Positions 16,858-25,806 of a stretch of DNA of 64,000 bases are shown here, piece after piece. Source of the stretch: Mycolicibacterium doricum (GTDB lineage Bacteria; Actinomycetota; Actinomycetes; Mycobacteriales; Mycobacteriaceae); contig NZ_AP022605.1 of NCBI RefSeq assembly GCF_010728155.1, positions 1,550,001-1,614,000 of the forward strand, written 5' to 3'. Numbering within the stretch: position 1 is the stretch's first letter; the number at the start of each line of letters is the position of its first letter. Below the pieces are notes generated by a model. The model saw nothing but the letters and a program-made list of their open reading frames with translations, did not search any database and was not told the DNA's origin. The translations under genes and the position numbers were made by a program.

Positions 16858-17867
16858 CGTGGGTCCTGATCGCCGCGCTGGCGGTCCTACTGGTGTTCGT
16901 GCTGCTCGTCGGCGCGTGGGCATATCAGACCGCGCACCGTCTCGACCGGTTGCACGTGCGCTACGACCTCAGCTGGCAAGCGCTCGACGGCGCGCTGGCC
17001 CGCCGCGCCGTGGTGGCCCGCGCGGTCGCCGTCGATGCCTACGCCGGGGGACCCCAGGGCAGACGGCTGGCCGCACTCGCCGACGCCGCCGAGCGCGCGC
17101 CGCGCAGCGGTCGGGAGGCCGCCGAGAACGAACTGTCGGCCGCGTTGGCGTTGGTCGATCCGGCGTCCCTGCCGGTCGCACTGGTCGCCGAACTCGCCGA
17201 TGCCGAGGCCAGGGTCCTGCTGGCCCGCCGGTTCCACAACGATGCGGTGCGCGACACCCTGACGCTGCGCGAACGCGCGCCCGTGCGGCTGCTGCGGCTG
17301 GGGGGGACCGCGGCGCTGCCCACCTACTTCGAGATCGCGGAGGTCTCTTCACGCGACATCGAACCGCTGACCCGGCGAATCTCGGCGCGGGTCGTGCTAC
17401 TCGACGAGACCGGTGCGGTGCTGCTGTTCTGTGGGTCCGACCCGTCGCTGGTCGACGCCCCGCGGTGGTGGTTCACCGTCGGCGGGGCGGTGGAGCCGGG
17501 GGAGGCGCTTGCGCAGGCCGGTGCGCGGGAGATCGCCGAGGAGACCGGGCTGCGCGTCGACCCCGACGCGCTGGTCGGCCCGGTGTGGCGGCGACAGGCG
17601 GTTTTCGAGTTCGACGGCGCGGCGATCCGTAGCGAGGAGATGTTCTTCGTATATCGCACGTCGCGGTTCGAGCCGTCCGTCGGCGGTCACACGGCCATGG
17701 AGCGGCGCACGATTCACGGTCACCGCTGGTGTGATGCGACAATGATCGCCGAACTGGTCGCCGGCGGAGAGCCCGTTTACCCGGAGCAGTTGGGTGCGTT
17801 GCTGGACCGGGCCAACGAGCTGGCCGACGGGCCGGCGCCGCCGGGACCTGTGGAAACAATCCGCTGA
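16854..17867 (+). CDS. NUDIX hydrolase with N-terminal membrane anchor (Rv2609c-like)
   Basis: A 337-residue protein. The N-terminus MTWVLIAALAVLLVFVLLVG is one membrane helix. An Ala/Arg-rich helical region fills about residues 30-150. The Nudix domain follows, with box GGAVEPGEALAQAGAREIAE plus ETG (G-x5-E-x7-REUxEExGU satisfied) near residues 209-231. Nudix enzymes hydrolyse nucleoside diphosphates linked to another group; location at the end of the PIM operon and membrane anchoring suggest a substrate such as a nucleotide-sugar or CDP-lipid, but this is inference. GTG 16854 overlaps the pimA stop by 4 bp. Confidence 0.9.
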   Translation: MTWVLIAALAVLLVFVLLVGAWAYQTAHRLDRLHVRYDLSWQALDGALARRAVVARAVAVDAYAGGPQGRRLAALADAAERAPRSGREAAENELSAALALVDPASLPVALVAELADAEARVLLARRFHNDAVRDTLTLRERAPVRLLRLGGTAALPTYFEIAEVSSRDIEPLTRRISARVVLLDETGAVLLFCGSDPSLVDAPRWWFTVGGAVEPGEALAQAGAREIAEETGLRVDPDALVGPVWRRQAVFEFDGAAIRSEEMFFVYRTSRFEPSVGGHTAMERRTIHGHRWCDATMIAELVAGGEPVYPEQLGALLDRANELADGPAPPGPVETIR

Positions 17868-17920
17868 ATTGCGGATTCGATTGATTGGGCGCCGCTACTA
17901 GACTGGATCGGTAGCGATTC

Positions 17921-17927
17921 GGAGGAG
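17921..17927 (+). promoter_or_regulatory. Shine-Dalgarno site that questions the pdxS start
   Basis: GGAGGAG abuts ATG 17928 directly, too close for a normal ribosome site. It is eight bases (from GGAGG) before GTG 17934, the third codon. GTG 17934 may be the true start, giving a PdxS two residues shorter. Confidence 0.55.
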
Positions 17928-18881
17928 ATGACAGTGGTTTTCGAACGGGAGCAGCGCGACGATCGGAGCAACGGCGCTGCCACGCAGAACGGCTCGGCGC
18001 ATCAGACGGGCACTGCCCGGGTGAAGCGTGGGATGGCAGAGATGCTCAAGGGCGGTGTGATCATGGACGTGGTAACCCCTGAGCAGGCGCGCATCGCCGA
18101 GGGTGCCGGGGCGGTGGCGGTGATGGCGCTCGAGCGGGTGCCCGCCGACATCCGCGCCCAGGGCGGGGTGTCGCGGATGAGTGACCCGGACATGATCGAG
18201 GGCATCATCGACGCGGTCACGATCCCGGTGATGGCCAAGGCAAGGATCGGTCACTTCGTCGAGGCGCAGATCCTGCAGAGCCTGGGCGTGGACTACGTCG
18301 ACGAGTCCGAGGTCCTCACCCCTGCGGACTACACCCATCACATCGACAAGTGGAAGTTCACCGTGCCGTTCGTGTGCGGGGCGACCAACCTGGGCGAGGC
18401 GCTGCGCCGGATCACCGAGGGTGCGGCGATGATCCGCTCCAAAGGTGAGGCCGGCACCGGCGACGTGTCCAACGCCACCACCCACATGCGCAAGATCGGC
18501 GGCGAGATCCGCCGGCTGACCTCGTTGTCGGAGGACGAGTTGTACGTGGCGGCAAAGGACTTGCAGGCGCCCTACGATCTCGTCGCCGAGGTGGCGCACG
18601 CCGGCAAGCTCCCGGTGACGCTGTTCACCGCTGGTGGTATCGCGACCCCGGCGGATGCCGCGATGATGATGCAGCTCGGCGCCGAGGGGCTGTTCGTCGG
18701 ATCGGGCATCTTCAAGTCGGGTAATCCAGCCGAGCGGGCGGCGGCGATCGTCAAGGCGACGACCTTCTACGACGATCCCGATGTGCTGGCGAAAGTGTCG
18801 CGCGGGTTGGGTGAGGCGATGGTCGGCATCAACGTTGCGGACATCGCCCACTCGGACCGGCTCGCCGAACGCGGCTGGTGA
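17928..18881 (+). CDS. pdxS: pyridoxal 5'-phosphate synthase, synthase subunit
   Basis: A 317-residue (beta/alpha)8 enzyme that builds pyridoxal 5'-phosphate from ribose 5-phosphate, glyceraldehyde 3-phosphate and ammonia delivered by PdxT. Key segments: [17 protein letters not shown] with the catalytic Asp, [11 protein letters not shown] with the first Schiff-base Lys, and [16 protein letters not shown] with the second Lys and the phosphate loop. The first about 30 residues (Gln/Asn/Gly-rich) are an extension over the Bacillus protein, usual in mycobacteria. The start is ATG 17928 or GTG 17934. Partner pdxT lies downstream with tesB between them, the same order as Rv2606c-Rv2604c. Confidence 0.97.
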   Translation: MTVVFEREQRDDRSNGAATQNGSAHQTGTARVKRGMAEMLKGGVIMDVVTPEQARIAEGAGAVAVMALERVPADIRAQGGVSRMSDPDMIEGIIDAVTIPVMAKARIGHFVEAQILQSLGVDYVDESEVLTPADYTHHIDKWKFTVPFVCGATNLGEALRRITEGAAMIRSKGEAGTGDVSNATTHMRKIGGEIRRLTSLSEDELYVAAKDLQAPYDLVAEVAHAGKLPVTLFTAGGIATPADAAMMMQLGAEGLFVGSGIFKSGNPAERAAAIVKATTFYDDPDVLAKVSRGLGEAMVGINVADIAHSDRLAERGW

Positions 18882-18882
18882 C

Positions 18883-18910
18883 GCGATGAGTCCTTGCGCG
18901 AAGAGCAGAC
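18883..18910 (+). repeat. single copy of the dispersed GCGATGAG...GCGAAGAGCAGAC element
   Basis: GCGATGAGTCCTTGCGCGAA then GAGCAGAC starts one base after the pdxS stop. It differs from the unit in the HIT gene at two adjacent bases. It fills much of the 44-base gap before tesB. Confidence 0.85.
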
Positions 18911-18925
18911 TGTACTAGTCACCGA

Positions 18926-19774
18926 ATGGCGATCGAGCAGATCCTCGACCTCGAACAGCTCGAGGTCAACATTTACCGCGGCGGGGTGTTCAGCCCGGAG
19001 TCCGGGTTCCTACAGCGAACGTTCGGCGGACACGTCGCCGGACAGTCGCTAGTGTCGGCGGTGCGAACCGTCGAATCCAAGTATCTTGTCCACTCGCTGC
19101 ACGGGTACTTCCTGCGGCCCGGTGACGCACGTGCGCCGACGATCTACATCGTCGAGCGGATTCGCGACGGCGGCTCCTTCTGCACCCGCCGGGTCAGCGC
19201 CATCCAGCACGGCGAGACGATCTTCTCAATGTCGGCCTCCTTCCAGACCGACCAGAGCGGTATCGAGCACCAGGACGCCATGCCGGTGGCGCCGCCGCCT
19301 GACGACATCCCCGATTTCAAGTCGGCCAGCAAGGTGTTCGAGGATGCCAGCTTCCGGCAGTTCGACGAGTGGGACGTCCGCATCATTCCGCGCGACCAGT
19401 TGAAGAAGGTGGCGGGTAAGGCGTCCCAGCAGCAGGTGTGGTTCCGGCACCGCGACCCGCTACCCGACGACCATGTGCTCCACATCTGCGCGCTGGCCTA
19501 CATGAGCGACCTGACGCTGTTGGGTTCGGCCCAGGTCAACCACTCAGAGGAGCGTAAGCACCTGATGGTGGCGTCACTGGACCACGCGATGTGGTTCATG
19601 CGGCCCTTCCGCGCCGACGAATGGCTGCTCTACGACCAGTCATCGCCTTCGGCGTGCGGGGGCCGGGCGTTGACGCAGGGCAAGATCTACAACCGCTACG
19701 GCGATTTGGTCGCGGCGGTGATGCAAGAGGGGCTGACTCGTTACCCGCGCGACCTCGCCCCTGGCCGCCGATGA
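18926..19774 (+). CDS. tesB: acyl-CoA thioesterase II
   Basis: A 282-residue double hot-dog thioesterase (TesB type) that releases fatty acids from acyl-CoA. N-terminal domain: [18 protein letters not shown] and [20 protein letters not shown]-terminal domain: [15 protein letters not shown] with the catalytic Asp, [20 protein letters not shown] and [20 protein letters not shown] with the Gln. The start is ATG 18926; no strong ribosome site precedes it, so it may be leaderless or use the repeat element upstream. Its TGA overlaps the pdxT ATG (ATGA). The presence of a thioesterase inside the PLP-synthase operon is conserved in mycobacteria (Rv2605c) but unexplained. Confidence 0.95.
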   Translation: MAIEQILDLEQLEVNIYRGGVFSPESGFLQRTFGGHVAGQSLVSAVRTVESKYLVHSLHGYFLRPGDARAPTIYIVERIRDGGSFCTRRVSAIQHGETIFSMSASFQTDQSGIEHQDAMPVAPPPDDIPDFKSASKVFEDASFRQFDEWDVRIIPRDQLKKVAGKASQQQVWFRHRDPLPDDHVLHICALAYMSDLTLLGSAQVNHSEERKHLMVASLDHAMWFMRPFRADEWLLYDQSSPSACGGRALTQGKIYNRYGDLVAAVMQEGLTRYPRDLAPGRR

Positions 19775-20361
19775 GGCCGCGCGTCGGCGTGCTCGCGCTG
19801 CAAGGTGACGTCCGTGAGCACCTTGCTGCATTGCAGGAAGCGGGCGCCGAGGCGGTCAAGGTACGCCGACTCGCCGAACTCGAAACGATCGACGCGCTGG
19901 TGATTCCCGGCGGGGAGTCGACGGCGATGAGTCACCTCCTGCGTGAACTGGAACTGCTCGAACCGTTGCGGGCTCGGCTCGCCGACGGGATGCCGGCCTA
20001 CGGTTCGTGCGCCGGAATGATCCTGCTCGCCCGCGAGATCGTCGACGCCGGTGCCCCCGGGCGCGAGGCCACCCCGTTGAACGGCATCGACATGTCGGTT
20101 CGGCGCAACGCGTTCGGGCGTCAGGTCGACTCGTTCGAAGGCGACATCCCGTTCGAGGGCTTGGACTCTCCGGTGCACGCCGTGTTCATCCGGGCGCCGT
20201 GGGTCGAGCGCATCGGTGACGACGTCGAGGTGCTGGGCCGCGCCGACGCGCACATCGTTGCCGTCCGGCAGGGCCGCATGCTGGCCACGTCCTTCCACCC
20301 CGAGGTGACCGGTGACCGGCGGGTGCACAAACTGTTCGTCGACATGGTCACCGAGACGTGA
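19771..20361 (+). CDS. pdxT: pyridoxal 5'-phosphate synthase, glutaminase subunit
   Basis: A 196-residue class I glutamine amidotransferase that hydrolyses glutamine and channels ammonia to PdxS. It starts [20 protein letters not shown]. The oxyanion segment is [16 protein letters not shown], the nucleophile is Cys in [11 protein letters not shown] near residue 79, and the His/Glu pair is in [10 protein letters not shown] near 174-176, so the triad is complete. Length fits the family. ATG 19771 overlaps the tesB stop. Confidence 0.97.
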   Translation: MRPRVGVLALQGDVREHLAALQEAGAEAVKVRRLAELETIDALVIPGGESTAMSHLLRELELLEPLRARLADGMPAYGSCAGMILLAREIVDAGAPGREATPLNGIDMSVRRNAFGRQVDSFEGDIPFEGLDSPVHAVFIRAPWVERIGDDVEVLGRADAHIVAVRQGRMLATSFHPEVTGDRRVHKLFVDMVTET

Positions 20362-20467
20362 TTCCGGTGTCGTGGGTTGCGCCGGGCGCGACCAACCACA
20401 CCTGAATCACCCTGCACGTAGACTCGACCACCGGACTTTGAACTTGAGCGAGAGAGGTAGTTCGCCG

Positions 20468-21220
20468 ATGAGTGGCCATTCCAAGTGGGCGACCACGAAG
20501 CACAAGAAGGCGATCATCGATGCCCGCAGGGGTAAGAACTTCGCCAAACTGATCAAGAACATCGAGGTTGCGGCCCGCACCGGTGGCGGGGACCCAGGCG
20601 GCAACCCGACGCTCTACGACGCCATCCAGAAGGCCAAGAAAAGTTCGGTGCCCAACGACAACATCGAGCGGGCCCGCAAGCGGGGCGCAGGCGAAGAGGC
20701 CGGCGGCGCGGACTGGCAGACCATCACCTACGAGGGCTACGGGCCCAACGGGGTTGCCGTGCTCATCGAGTGCCTCACCGACAACCGCAACCGCGCGGCC
20801 GGCGAGGTGCGCGTCGCGATGACCCGCAACGGCGGCAACATGGCGGACCCGGGTTCGGTGTCCTACCTGTTCTCGCGCAAGGGCGTGGTGACTCTGGAGA
20901 AGAACGGCCTGTCCGAGGATGACGTGCTGATGGCCGTACTGGAGGCGGGCGCCGAGGAGGTCAACGACCTCGGCGACAGTTTCGAGGTCATCTCCGAACC
21001 GACCGACCTGGTCGCCGTGCGCACCGCGCTGCAGGACGCCGGCATCGACTACGATTCCGCCGACGCCAGCTTCCAGCCGTCGGTCACCGTGCCGCTGGAC
21101 GCCGACGGCGCCCGCAAGGTGATGAAGCTCGTCGACGCCCTCGAGGACAGCGACGACGTGCAGGACGTCTACACCAACGCCGACATCCCCGACGAGATCC
21201 TCGCCCAACTCGAAACGTAG
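20468..21220 (+). CDS. yebC: YebC/TACO1-family protein
   Basis: A 250-residue protein with the invariant start [20 protein letters not shown]. It continues with [40 protein letters not shown] and [20 protein letters not shown], all hallmarks of the family. Members are DNA-binding regulators or, as shown more recently for some bacteria, translation factors that help ribosomes through proline stretches. The ribosome site GAGAGAGG lies 11 bases before ATG 20468. It is co-directional with pdxT but separated by 106 bases. In many bacteria yebC precedes ruvC; here ruvCAB follows about 3.4 kb later, after fmdB/fmdA and mscS. Confidence 0.95.
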   Translation: MSGHSKWATTKHKKAIIDARRGKNFAKLIKNIEVAARTGGGDPGGNPTLYDAIQKAKKSSVPNDNIERARKRGAGEEAGGADWQTITYEGYGPNGVAVLIECLTDNRNRAAGEVRVAMTRNGGNMADPGSVSYLFSRKGVVTLEKNGLSEDDVLMAVLEAGAEEVNDLGDSFEVISEPTDLVAVRTALQDAGIDYDSADASFQPSVTVPLDADGARKVMKLVDALEDSDDVQDVYTNADIPDEILAQLET

Positions 21221-21440
21221 GTCGCCCCTGCGATCAGGCCGCAGGCATGAATGACGCTTCGGTCTACTCGTCTGCGGTCTTCTTCCTGATCGTCGTCGTG
21301 GTGCCGAACAGGTCGGCGGGGTGGTCGCGCAGCTGGAACGCCTGGCCCACGCGCCTGTCGGGTTCTCCGACTGCCGCGCGAGCGGCGCGAAGCCTCGGTA
21401 GGGTGAGGCTCACCGGCTTCGAGCGCAGTGAGGAAATGCC

Positions 21441-21725
21441 TTGATTCTCTATGTCTTTCGCTGTGAAGCCGGATGCGGCACCACCCAGCAGATGCATTCG
21501 ATGCGCAGCCGTCCGGACGTCGTCGAGTGTCCCGACTGCGGCGGTTCTGCGCGCCGGGCGATGGCGGCCCCGCGCCTCGGCGGGGCAGCCGGAGCGGCGA
21601 TGGCGTTGCAGGACGCCACCCGCGCCACCGCCGACCGCCCCTCGGTCGTCGCCGCACCACCGGCCGCGGCGCGTCGGCGCAGGATCAGTGCCAACCCGCT
21701 GCACCGCAAGCTTCCGCGACCGTAG
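21441..21725 (+). CDS. fmdB: FmdB-type small zinc-ribbon protein
   Basis: A 94-residue protein. The N-terminal 40 residues form a zinc ribbon with two CxxC-like pairs (RCEAGCGTT and VECPDCGGSARR). The rest is an Ala/Arg-rich tail. In methylotrophs FmdB is a putative regulator of the formamidase gene; here it precedes a formamidase by 9 bases, so the pair is probably one operon. The start is TTG 21441. Immediately before it is a two-codon frame ATG CCT TGA that overlaps the TTG, a curious arrangement that might modulate translation. Upstream 21221-21440 shows no gene that I can support. Confidence 0.8.
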   Translation: MILYVFRCEAGCGTTQQMHSMRSRPDVVECPDCGGSARRAMAAPRLGGAAGAAMALQDATRATADRPSVVAAPPAAARRRRISANPLHRKLPRP

Positions 21726-21734
21726 GAGGAGCCC

Positions 21735-22988
21735 ATGCCCGACGTTGTCTTCCCGCTCGACTCCACCAGGAAGTTCACCGATCAGGAGAAGGTCGGGCAC
21801 AACCGCTGGCACCCCGACATCCCGGCCGCGGTGACGGTGAAGAAGGGCGACTCCTTCCGGGTGCACTGCCGGGAGTGGTTCGACGGTGCCATCCACAACG
21901 ACGATTCGGCTGACGACATCCTCAACGCGCCGCTGACCACCGTGCACACGCTGTCCGGTCCGATCGCTGTCGAAGGCGCCAAACCGGGTGACCTGCTGAT
22001 CGTCGACATCCTTGACGTCGGTCCAATTCCGCAGGAGGACTCCGGCCCGCTGGCCGGACAGGGCTGGGGCTACACCGGGATCTTCGCCACCCGCAACGGC
22101 GGCGGATTCCTCACCGAACAGTTCCCCGATGCGTACAAGGCGATTTGGGATTTCTCCGGGCAGAAGGCGACCTCCCGGCATGTGCCGGGGGTCCAGTTCA
22201 CCGGCATCGTCCATCCCGGTCTGATCGGCACCGCGCCGTCGCGTGACCTGCTGTCGAGGTGGAACACCCGTGAGGCCGCGCTGATCGCCACCGATCCGGA
22301 CCGGGTGCCGCCGTTGGCGCTGCCGCCGGAACCGCGGGACGCAATCCTCGGCAGCCTCACCGGTGACGCGTTCGCGAAGGCCGCCGCCGAAGCCGCCCGC
22401 ACCGCGCCGCCGCGGGAGAACGGCGGAAACCAGGACATCAAGAACCTCACCAAGGGCAGCCGGATCTTCTACCCGGTGTTCGTCGACGGCGCGAACCTGT
22501 CCGTCGGCGACTTGCACTTCTCCCAGGGCGACGGTGAGATCACCTTCTGCGGCGCCATCGAGATGGGCGGCTTCATCGATCTGCGCGTCGACGTGATCCC
22601 CGGCGGGATGGAGACCTACGGGGTCAGCGAGAACGCAATCTTCATGCCCGGCAACACCGACCCGCAGTACTCCGAATGGCTGGCGTTCTCCGGGACGTCG
22701 GTCACCCTAGACGGCGAACAGCGGTACCTGGACTCGCATCTGGCCTATCAGCGCGCCTGCCTGCACGCGATCGACTACCTGACGAGGTTCGGCTACAGTC
22801 CCGAGCAGGCCTACCTGCTGCTGGGCGCCGCGCCGATCGAGGGGCGGCTGTCCGGTGTGGTGGACATCCCGAATGCCTGTGCGACCGTGTACATCCCGAC
22901 GGCCATCTTCGACTTCCCGGTGGCGCCGACGGCGGCCGGTCCGGCGAAGATCGACCCGGGGATCGGGGCGCCGCACTCGTCCTTCTGA
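21735..22988 (+). CDS. fmdA: formamidase (FmdA/AmdA acetamidase family)
   Basis: A 417-residue enzyme of the acetamidase/formamidase family that hydrolyses formamide (or short amides) to the acid and ammonia. Visible family segments: HNRWHPDIPAAVTVKKGDSF, NDDSADDILNAPLTTVHTLS-GPIAVEGAKPGDLLIVDILD, TGIVHPGLIGTAPS, EITFCGAIEMGGFIDLRVDV and RFGYSPEQAYLLLGAAPIEG. Length matches known formamidases (about 407). Ribosome site AGGAGG lies just before ATG 21735. With the urt importer farther along, it suggests use of small amides and urea as nitrogen sources. Confidence 0.93.
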   Translation: MPDVVFPLDSTRKFTDQEKVGHNRWHPDIPAAVTVKKGDSFRVHCREWFDGAIHNDDSADDILNAPLTTVHTLSGPIAVEGAKPGDLLIVDILDVGPIPQEDSGPLAGQGWGYTGIFATRNGGGFLTEQFPDAYKAIWDFSGQKATSRHVPGVQFTGIVHPGLIGTAPSRDLLSRWNTREAALIATDPDRVPPLALPPEPRDAILGSLTGDAFAKAAAEAARTAPPRENGGNQDIKNLTKGSRIFYPVFVDGANLSVGDLHFSQGDGEITFCGAIEMGGFIDLRVDVIPGGMETYGVSENAIFMPGNTDPQYSEWLAFSGTSVTLDGEQRYLDSHLAYQRACLHAIDYLTRFGYSPEQAYLLLGAAPIEGRLSGVVDIPNACATVYIPTAIFDFPVAPTAAGPAKIDPGIGAPHSSF

Positions 22989-22996
22989 ACGGCTCA

Positions 22997-23016
22997 CAGC
23001 TAGCTTAGCTAGCTAG
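22997..23016. repeat. TAGCT-repeat stop cassette between convergent genes
   Basis: AGCTAGCTTAGCTAGC with a further TAG lies between the formamidase and mscS 3' ends. It carries stop codons in several frames of both strands, and GCTAGC is itself a palindrome. The stem is A/T-containing and weak, so I do not call a classical terminator. Confidence 0.6.
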
Positions 23017-24203
23017 TTGCGGCCGTCCCCGTTTGACCCGGCGAAGTCGCGGGCGCGGGCATCGGCCTCCGGGCTGCCGGAGAACACCGCCGAGCCGACC
23101 CGCCTGGTTTCGCCGCCGGTGGTGTCGGGGCGCTTCGGTGCCGGTCGGCTGGTCTCCAGCCGGTACCTAGGGGCCGTGCCGTGGGTACGCCGGATCCAGT
23201 CGACCAGACCCTCGCGCACCGCGCACTGCAGATCCCACAGCGCGCTGGCGTCCGGGGCGCTGACCAGGACCCGCACCCGCACGAACCCGCCGACCGCGCC
23301 GGTCACCTGCAGGACGCCGCTGCGGCCGTCCCACTGGTTGCTCTGGGCAAGCAGGCGGTCCAACTCGGCACGCATGTCGTCGAAGGGCACCGAGAAGTCG
23401 ACGTCCAGCTCGACGGTCCCCATGATCTCGGTGGCGCTGCGCGTCCAGTTCTGGAACGGCGTGGTGGTGAAGTAGGTGCAGGGCAGGACCAGGCGGCGTT
23501 CGTCCCAGACCCGGACCACTACGTAGGTCAGCGTGATTTCCTCGATGCGGCCCCATTCTTCTTCGAGCACCACCACGTCCCCTACCCGGATGGCGTCGGA
23601 GAACGCGATCTGCAGCCCGGCGAACACCGAGCCCAGCGAGGTCTGCGCGGCCAGACCGGCGACCACCGAAAGCACACCGGCCGAGGCGAACAGCGTGGCG
23701 CCGATGTCGCTGAAGGCGGGGAAGGTCATCAGGATCGCGGCGGACCCGAGGACGACGACGATCGCGATTGCCAGCCGGCGCAGCACGGTCACCTGCGTTC
23801 GCACCCTCCTGCGGTGGCGGTCGGCGTCGGTCAATCCGGCGTCGCCGCCGCCGAAGCGCGAGATCACCTGACGCTCGGCCACTTTTACAAGGCCGGTGAT
23901 CAGCCAGGTGACCGTCGCGATCAGCGCGATCACCAAGCTGTGGTCCACCCAGCCGCGCCAGGTGGTCGCCGCGTCGGCGGTGCGCTGCACGGCGATCGTC
24001 GCCGCCATCACCATCAGGATCGCCCGGATCGGTAGCCGGGTGCACACCTCGATGTCCTTGACGATGTGGCTTCGGCGGGCGACCCGCGACAACACCCAGG
24101 TGAGCAGGATGCCCACAAGATAGGCGACGACCACGGCGCCGGCCACCCAACTGAGGGTGACGGCGAGGTCGGTGGCGGATTGGAGTTCGGTCTCTTCGGG
24201 CAT
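23013..24203 (-). CDS. mechanosensitive channel of small conductance (MscS) family
   Basis: A 396-residue membrane protein. About five N-terminal membrane helices precede the MscS pore: LFASAGVLSVVAGLAAQTSLGSVFAGLQIAF, with the Ala/Gly packing of the pore helix. The beta domain follows: DAIRVGDVVVLEEEWGRIEE and ITLTYVVVRVWDERRLVLP with the FQNWTRS motif. A cytoplasmic alpha/beta vestibule comes next and a polar tail ends the protein. Channels of this class open under membrane tension and protect against hypo-osmotic shock. ATG 24203 (MPEETELQ) was chosen; a longer frame upstream is Arg/Pro-rich and unlikely. It converges with the formamidase. Confidence 0.92.
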   Translation of the reverse strand: MPEETELQSATDLAVTLSWVAGAVVVAYLVGILLTWVLSRVARRSHIVKDIEVCTRLPIRAILMVMAATIAVQRTADAATTWRGWVDHSLVIALIATVTWLITGLVKVAERQVISRFGGGDAGLTDADRHRRRVRTQVTVLRRLAIAIVVVLGSAAILMTFPAFSDIGATLFASAGVLSVVAGLAAQTSLGSVFAGLQIAFSDAIRVGDVVVLEEEWGRIEEITLTYVVVRVWDERRLVLPCTYFTTTPFQNWTRSATEIMGTVELDVDFSVPFDDMRAELDRLLAQSNQWDGRSGVLQVTGAVGGFVRVRVLVSAPDASALWDLQCAVREGLVDWIRRTHGTAPRYRLETSRPAPKRPDTTGGETRRVGSAVFSGSPEADARARDFAGSNGDGRN

Positions 24204-24596
24204 CGGGGCATCTGCTCCACTGCTCGGGTTCGACGGTCGATCCCGAAGGTAGCGGCATGGGCGCGACTCGTCACATCGCCAGGTCACCGTGATTGCGCCG
24301 CTGAGCCGGCGCTGATCGGCGATGATGGCGCCATGACCGAGGTCACGGATCCGAACGCGACGGCATGGTCGGTACACCGGCCACGGCGGCCGTGGGAGAT
24401 TTCACAGCGCGCTCGATCCTGGCCCCTCGGGGGAGTTCTGCGGCATGCGTGGAAGGTAGTGGTCACCCGCGGCGGCGATGACGTGGCCGACGAGAAGACG
24501 GTGAAGTGTCCCCGCCGGGATCACGCCACAGCATCTTCGCCCGTACACCTGGGCGGTGTGTCGCGGATATCCCCGCACGCTCGCCCGCTAGTGTTG
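24204..24596. other. intergenic stretch with a possible gene remnant
   Basis: Between the mscS start and the ruvC operator. From ATG 24333 a plus-strand frame begins MTEVTDPNATAWSVHRPR and later has WKVVVTRGGDDVADEK, which looks protein-like. But the frame has no stop before it overlaps ruvC out of register, and the middle part lacks codon bias. It may be a frameshifted remnant; I cannot name it. Confidence 0.4.
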
Positions 24597-24612
24597 TCGA
24601 ACACATGTTCTC
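24597..24612. promoter_or_regulatory. LexA (SOS) box of the ruvCAB operon
   Basis: TCGAAC-ACAT-GTTCTC matches the mycobacterial LexA consensus TCGAAC-N4-GTTCGA except for the last two bases. It lies 15 bases before the ruvC start, where a bound repressor would block transcription. M. tuberculosis ruvC is a known LexA target. Confidence 0.88.
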
Positions 24613-24627
24613 ACGAAGGGGCTTGCC

Positions 24628-25182
24628 GTGCGGGTGATGGGAGTCGATCCCGGGTTGACGCGCTGTGGGCTTTCGGTGATCGAAAGCGGGCAGGGCCGGA
24701 AGGTGATCGCGCTCGACGTCGACGTGGTGCGCACCCCTTCCGACGAGCAATTGCACCGCAGGCTGCTGATCATCAGCGACACCGTGGAGCACTGGATGGA
24801 CACCCACCGGCCCGACGTCATCGCGATCGAGCGGGTGTTCGCCAACCACAACGCCAACACCGCCATGGGGACCGCCCAGGCGGGCGGGGTGATCGCACTG
24901 GCCGCGGCCAAACGGGAGATCGACGTGCATTTCCACACGCCCAGTGAGGTCAAGGCCGCGGTCACCGGCAACGGTCGCGCCGACAAGGCGCAGGTGACCG
25001 AGATGGTGACGAGAATTCTTGCGTTGCAGGCGAAGCCGACGCCGGCGGACGCCGCCGACGCGCTGGCGCTGGCGATCTGCCATTGCTGGCGGGCCCCGAT
25101 GATCGCGCGGATGGCTGCCGCGGCGGCGATGGCCGCCGAGCAGCGCCGCACGTATCAGGCCAAGCTCAGGGCGGCCAGGTGA
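24628..25182 (+). CDS. ruvC: crossover junction endodeoxyribonuclease RuvC
   Basis: A 184-residue Holliday-junction resolvase with a ribonuclease-H fold. Acidic catalytic residues are visible: Asp7 in [11 protein letters not shown], a Glu in [13 protein letters not shown] near 67, and the Asp pair in [15 protein letters not shown] near 140-143. It cuts symmetrically at junctions held by RuvAB. The start is GTG 24628, with AAGGGG a few bases upstream. Its stop overlaps the ruvA GTG. The LexA box just upstream makes it SOS inducible. Confidence 0.97.
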   Translation: MRVMGVDPGLTRCGLSVIESGQGRKVIALDVDVVRTPSDEQLHRRLLIISDTVEHWMDTHRPDVIAIERVFANHNANTAMGTAQAGGVIALAAAKREIDVHFHTPSEVKAAVTGNGRADKAQVTEMVTRILALQAKPTPADAADALALAICHCWRAPMIARMAAAAAMAAEQRRTYQAKLRAAR

Positions 25183-25769
25183 TCGCCTCGGTGCGCGGTG
25201 AGGTGATCGACATCGCGCTGGACCATGCGGTGATCGAGGCCGCCGGTGTCGGCTACAAGGTGATGGCCACCCCGTCGACGCTGGCCACGCTGCGCCGCGG
25301 TGCGGAATCGCGGCTGGTCACCGCGATGATCGTGCGCGAGGATTCGATGACGCTGTACGGGTTCGCCGACGCCGACGCCCGTGACCTGTTCGGCACGCTG
25401 CTGGGCGTATCGGGTGTGGGACCGAAGATCGCGTTGGCGACGCTGGCGGTGTACGACGCGCCGACGCTGCGCCAGGCGCTGGCCGACGGCGACATCACCG
25501 CGCTGACGAGGGTGCCCGGCATCGGCAAACGCGGCGCCGAGCGGATGGTGCTCGAACTGCGGGACAAGATCGGCCCGGTCACCACCGGCGCAGCGGCGAC
25601 CGCCGTCGGTGGCCATGCCGTGCGCGGTCCCGTCGTCGAAGCCCTGGTGGGCCTCGGTTTCCCGGCCAAACACGCCGAGGAGGCGTGCGACAAGGTCCTG
25701 GCCGCGGATCCGGACGCCACCACCTCGAGCGCGTTGCGGGCGGCGTTGTCGATGCTGGGGAAGAAGTAG
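25179..25769 (+). CDS. ruvA: Holliday junction DNA helicase subunit RuvA
   Basis: A 196-residue junction-binding protein. The N-terminal OB fold starts [20 protein letters not shown]. The two helix-hairpin-helix motifs are [18 protein letters not shown] and [20 protein letters not shown]. The C-terminal RuvB-contact domain is [20 protein letters not shown]. RuvA tetramers hold the four-way junction open for RuvB. GTG 25179 overlaps ruvC by 4 bp. Confidence 0.97.
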   Translation: MIASVRGEVIDIALDHAVIEAAGVGYKVMATPSTLATLRRGAESRLVTAMIVREDSMTLYGFADADARDLFGTLLGVSGVGPKIALATLAVYDAPTLRQALADGDITALTRVPGIGKRGAERMVLELRDKIGPVTTGAAATAVGGHAVRGPVVEALVGLGFPAKHAEEACDKVLAADPDATTSSALRAALSMLGKK

Positions 25770-25771
25770 CC

Positions 25772-25801
25772 AGCGATGAGCCGCTCACGCGAAGATCAGA
25801 C
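25772..25801 (+). repeat. diverged copy of the dispersed element between ruvA and ruvB
   Basis: AGCGATGAGCCGCTCACGCG then AAGATCAGAC starts two bases after the ruvA stop and ends five bases before the ruvB ATG. It keeps both outer blocks of the unit seen in the HIT gene and after pdxS, and differs in the middle. The whole ruvA-ruvB gap is this element. Confidence 0.8.
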
Positions 25802-25806
25802 CTGAC

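Noticed and set aside
24333..24947. Plus-strand gene starting MTEVTDPNATAW
   Set aside because: The frame overlaps most of ruvC out of register and has no stop before it; only the first third looks protein-like. Kept only as a possible remnant.
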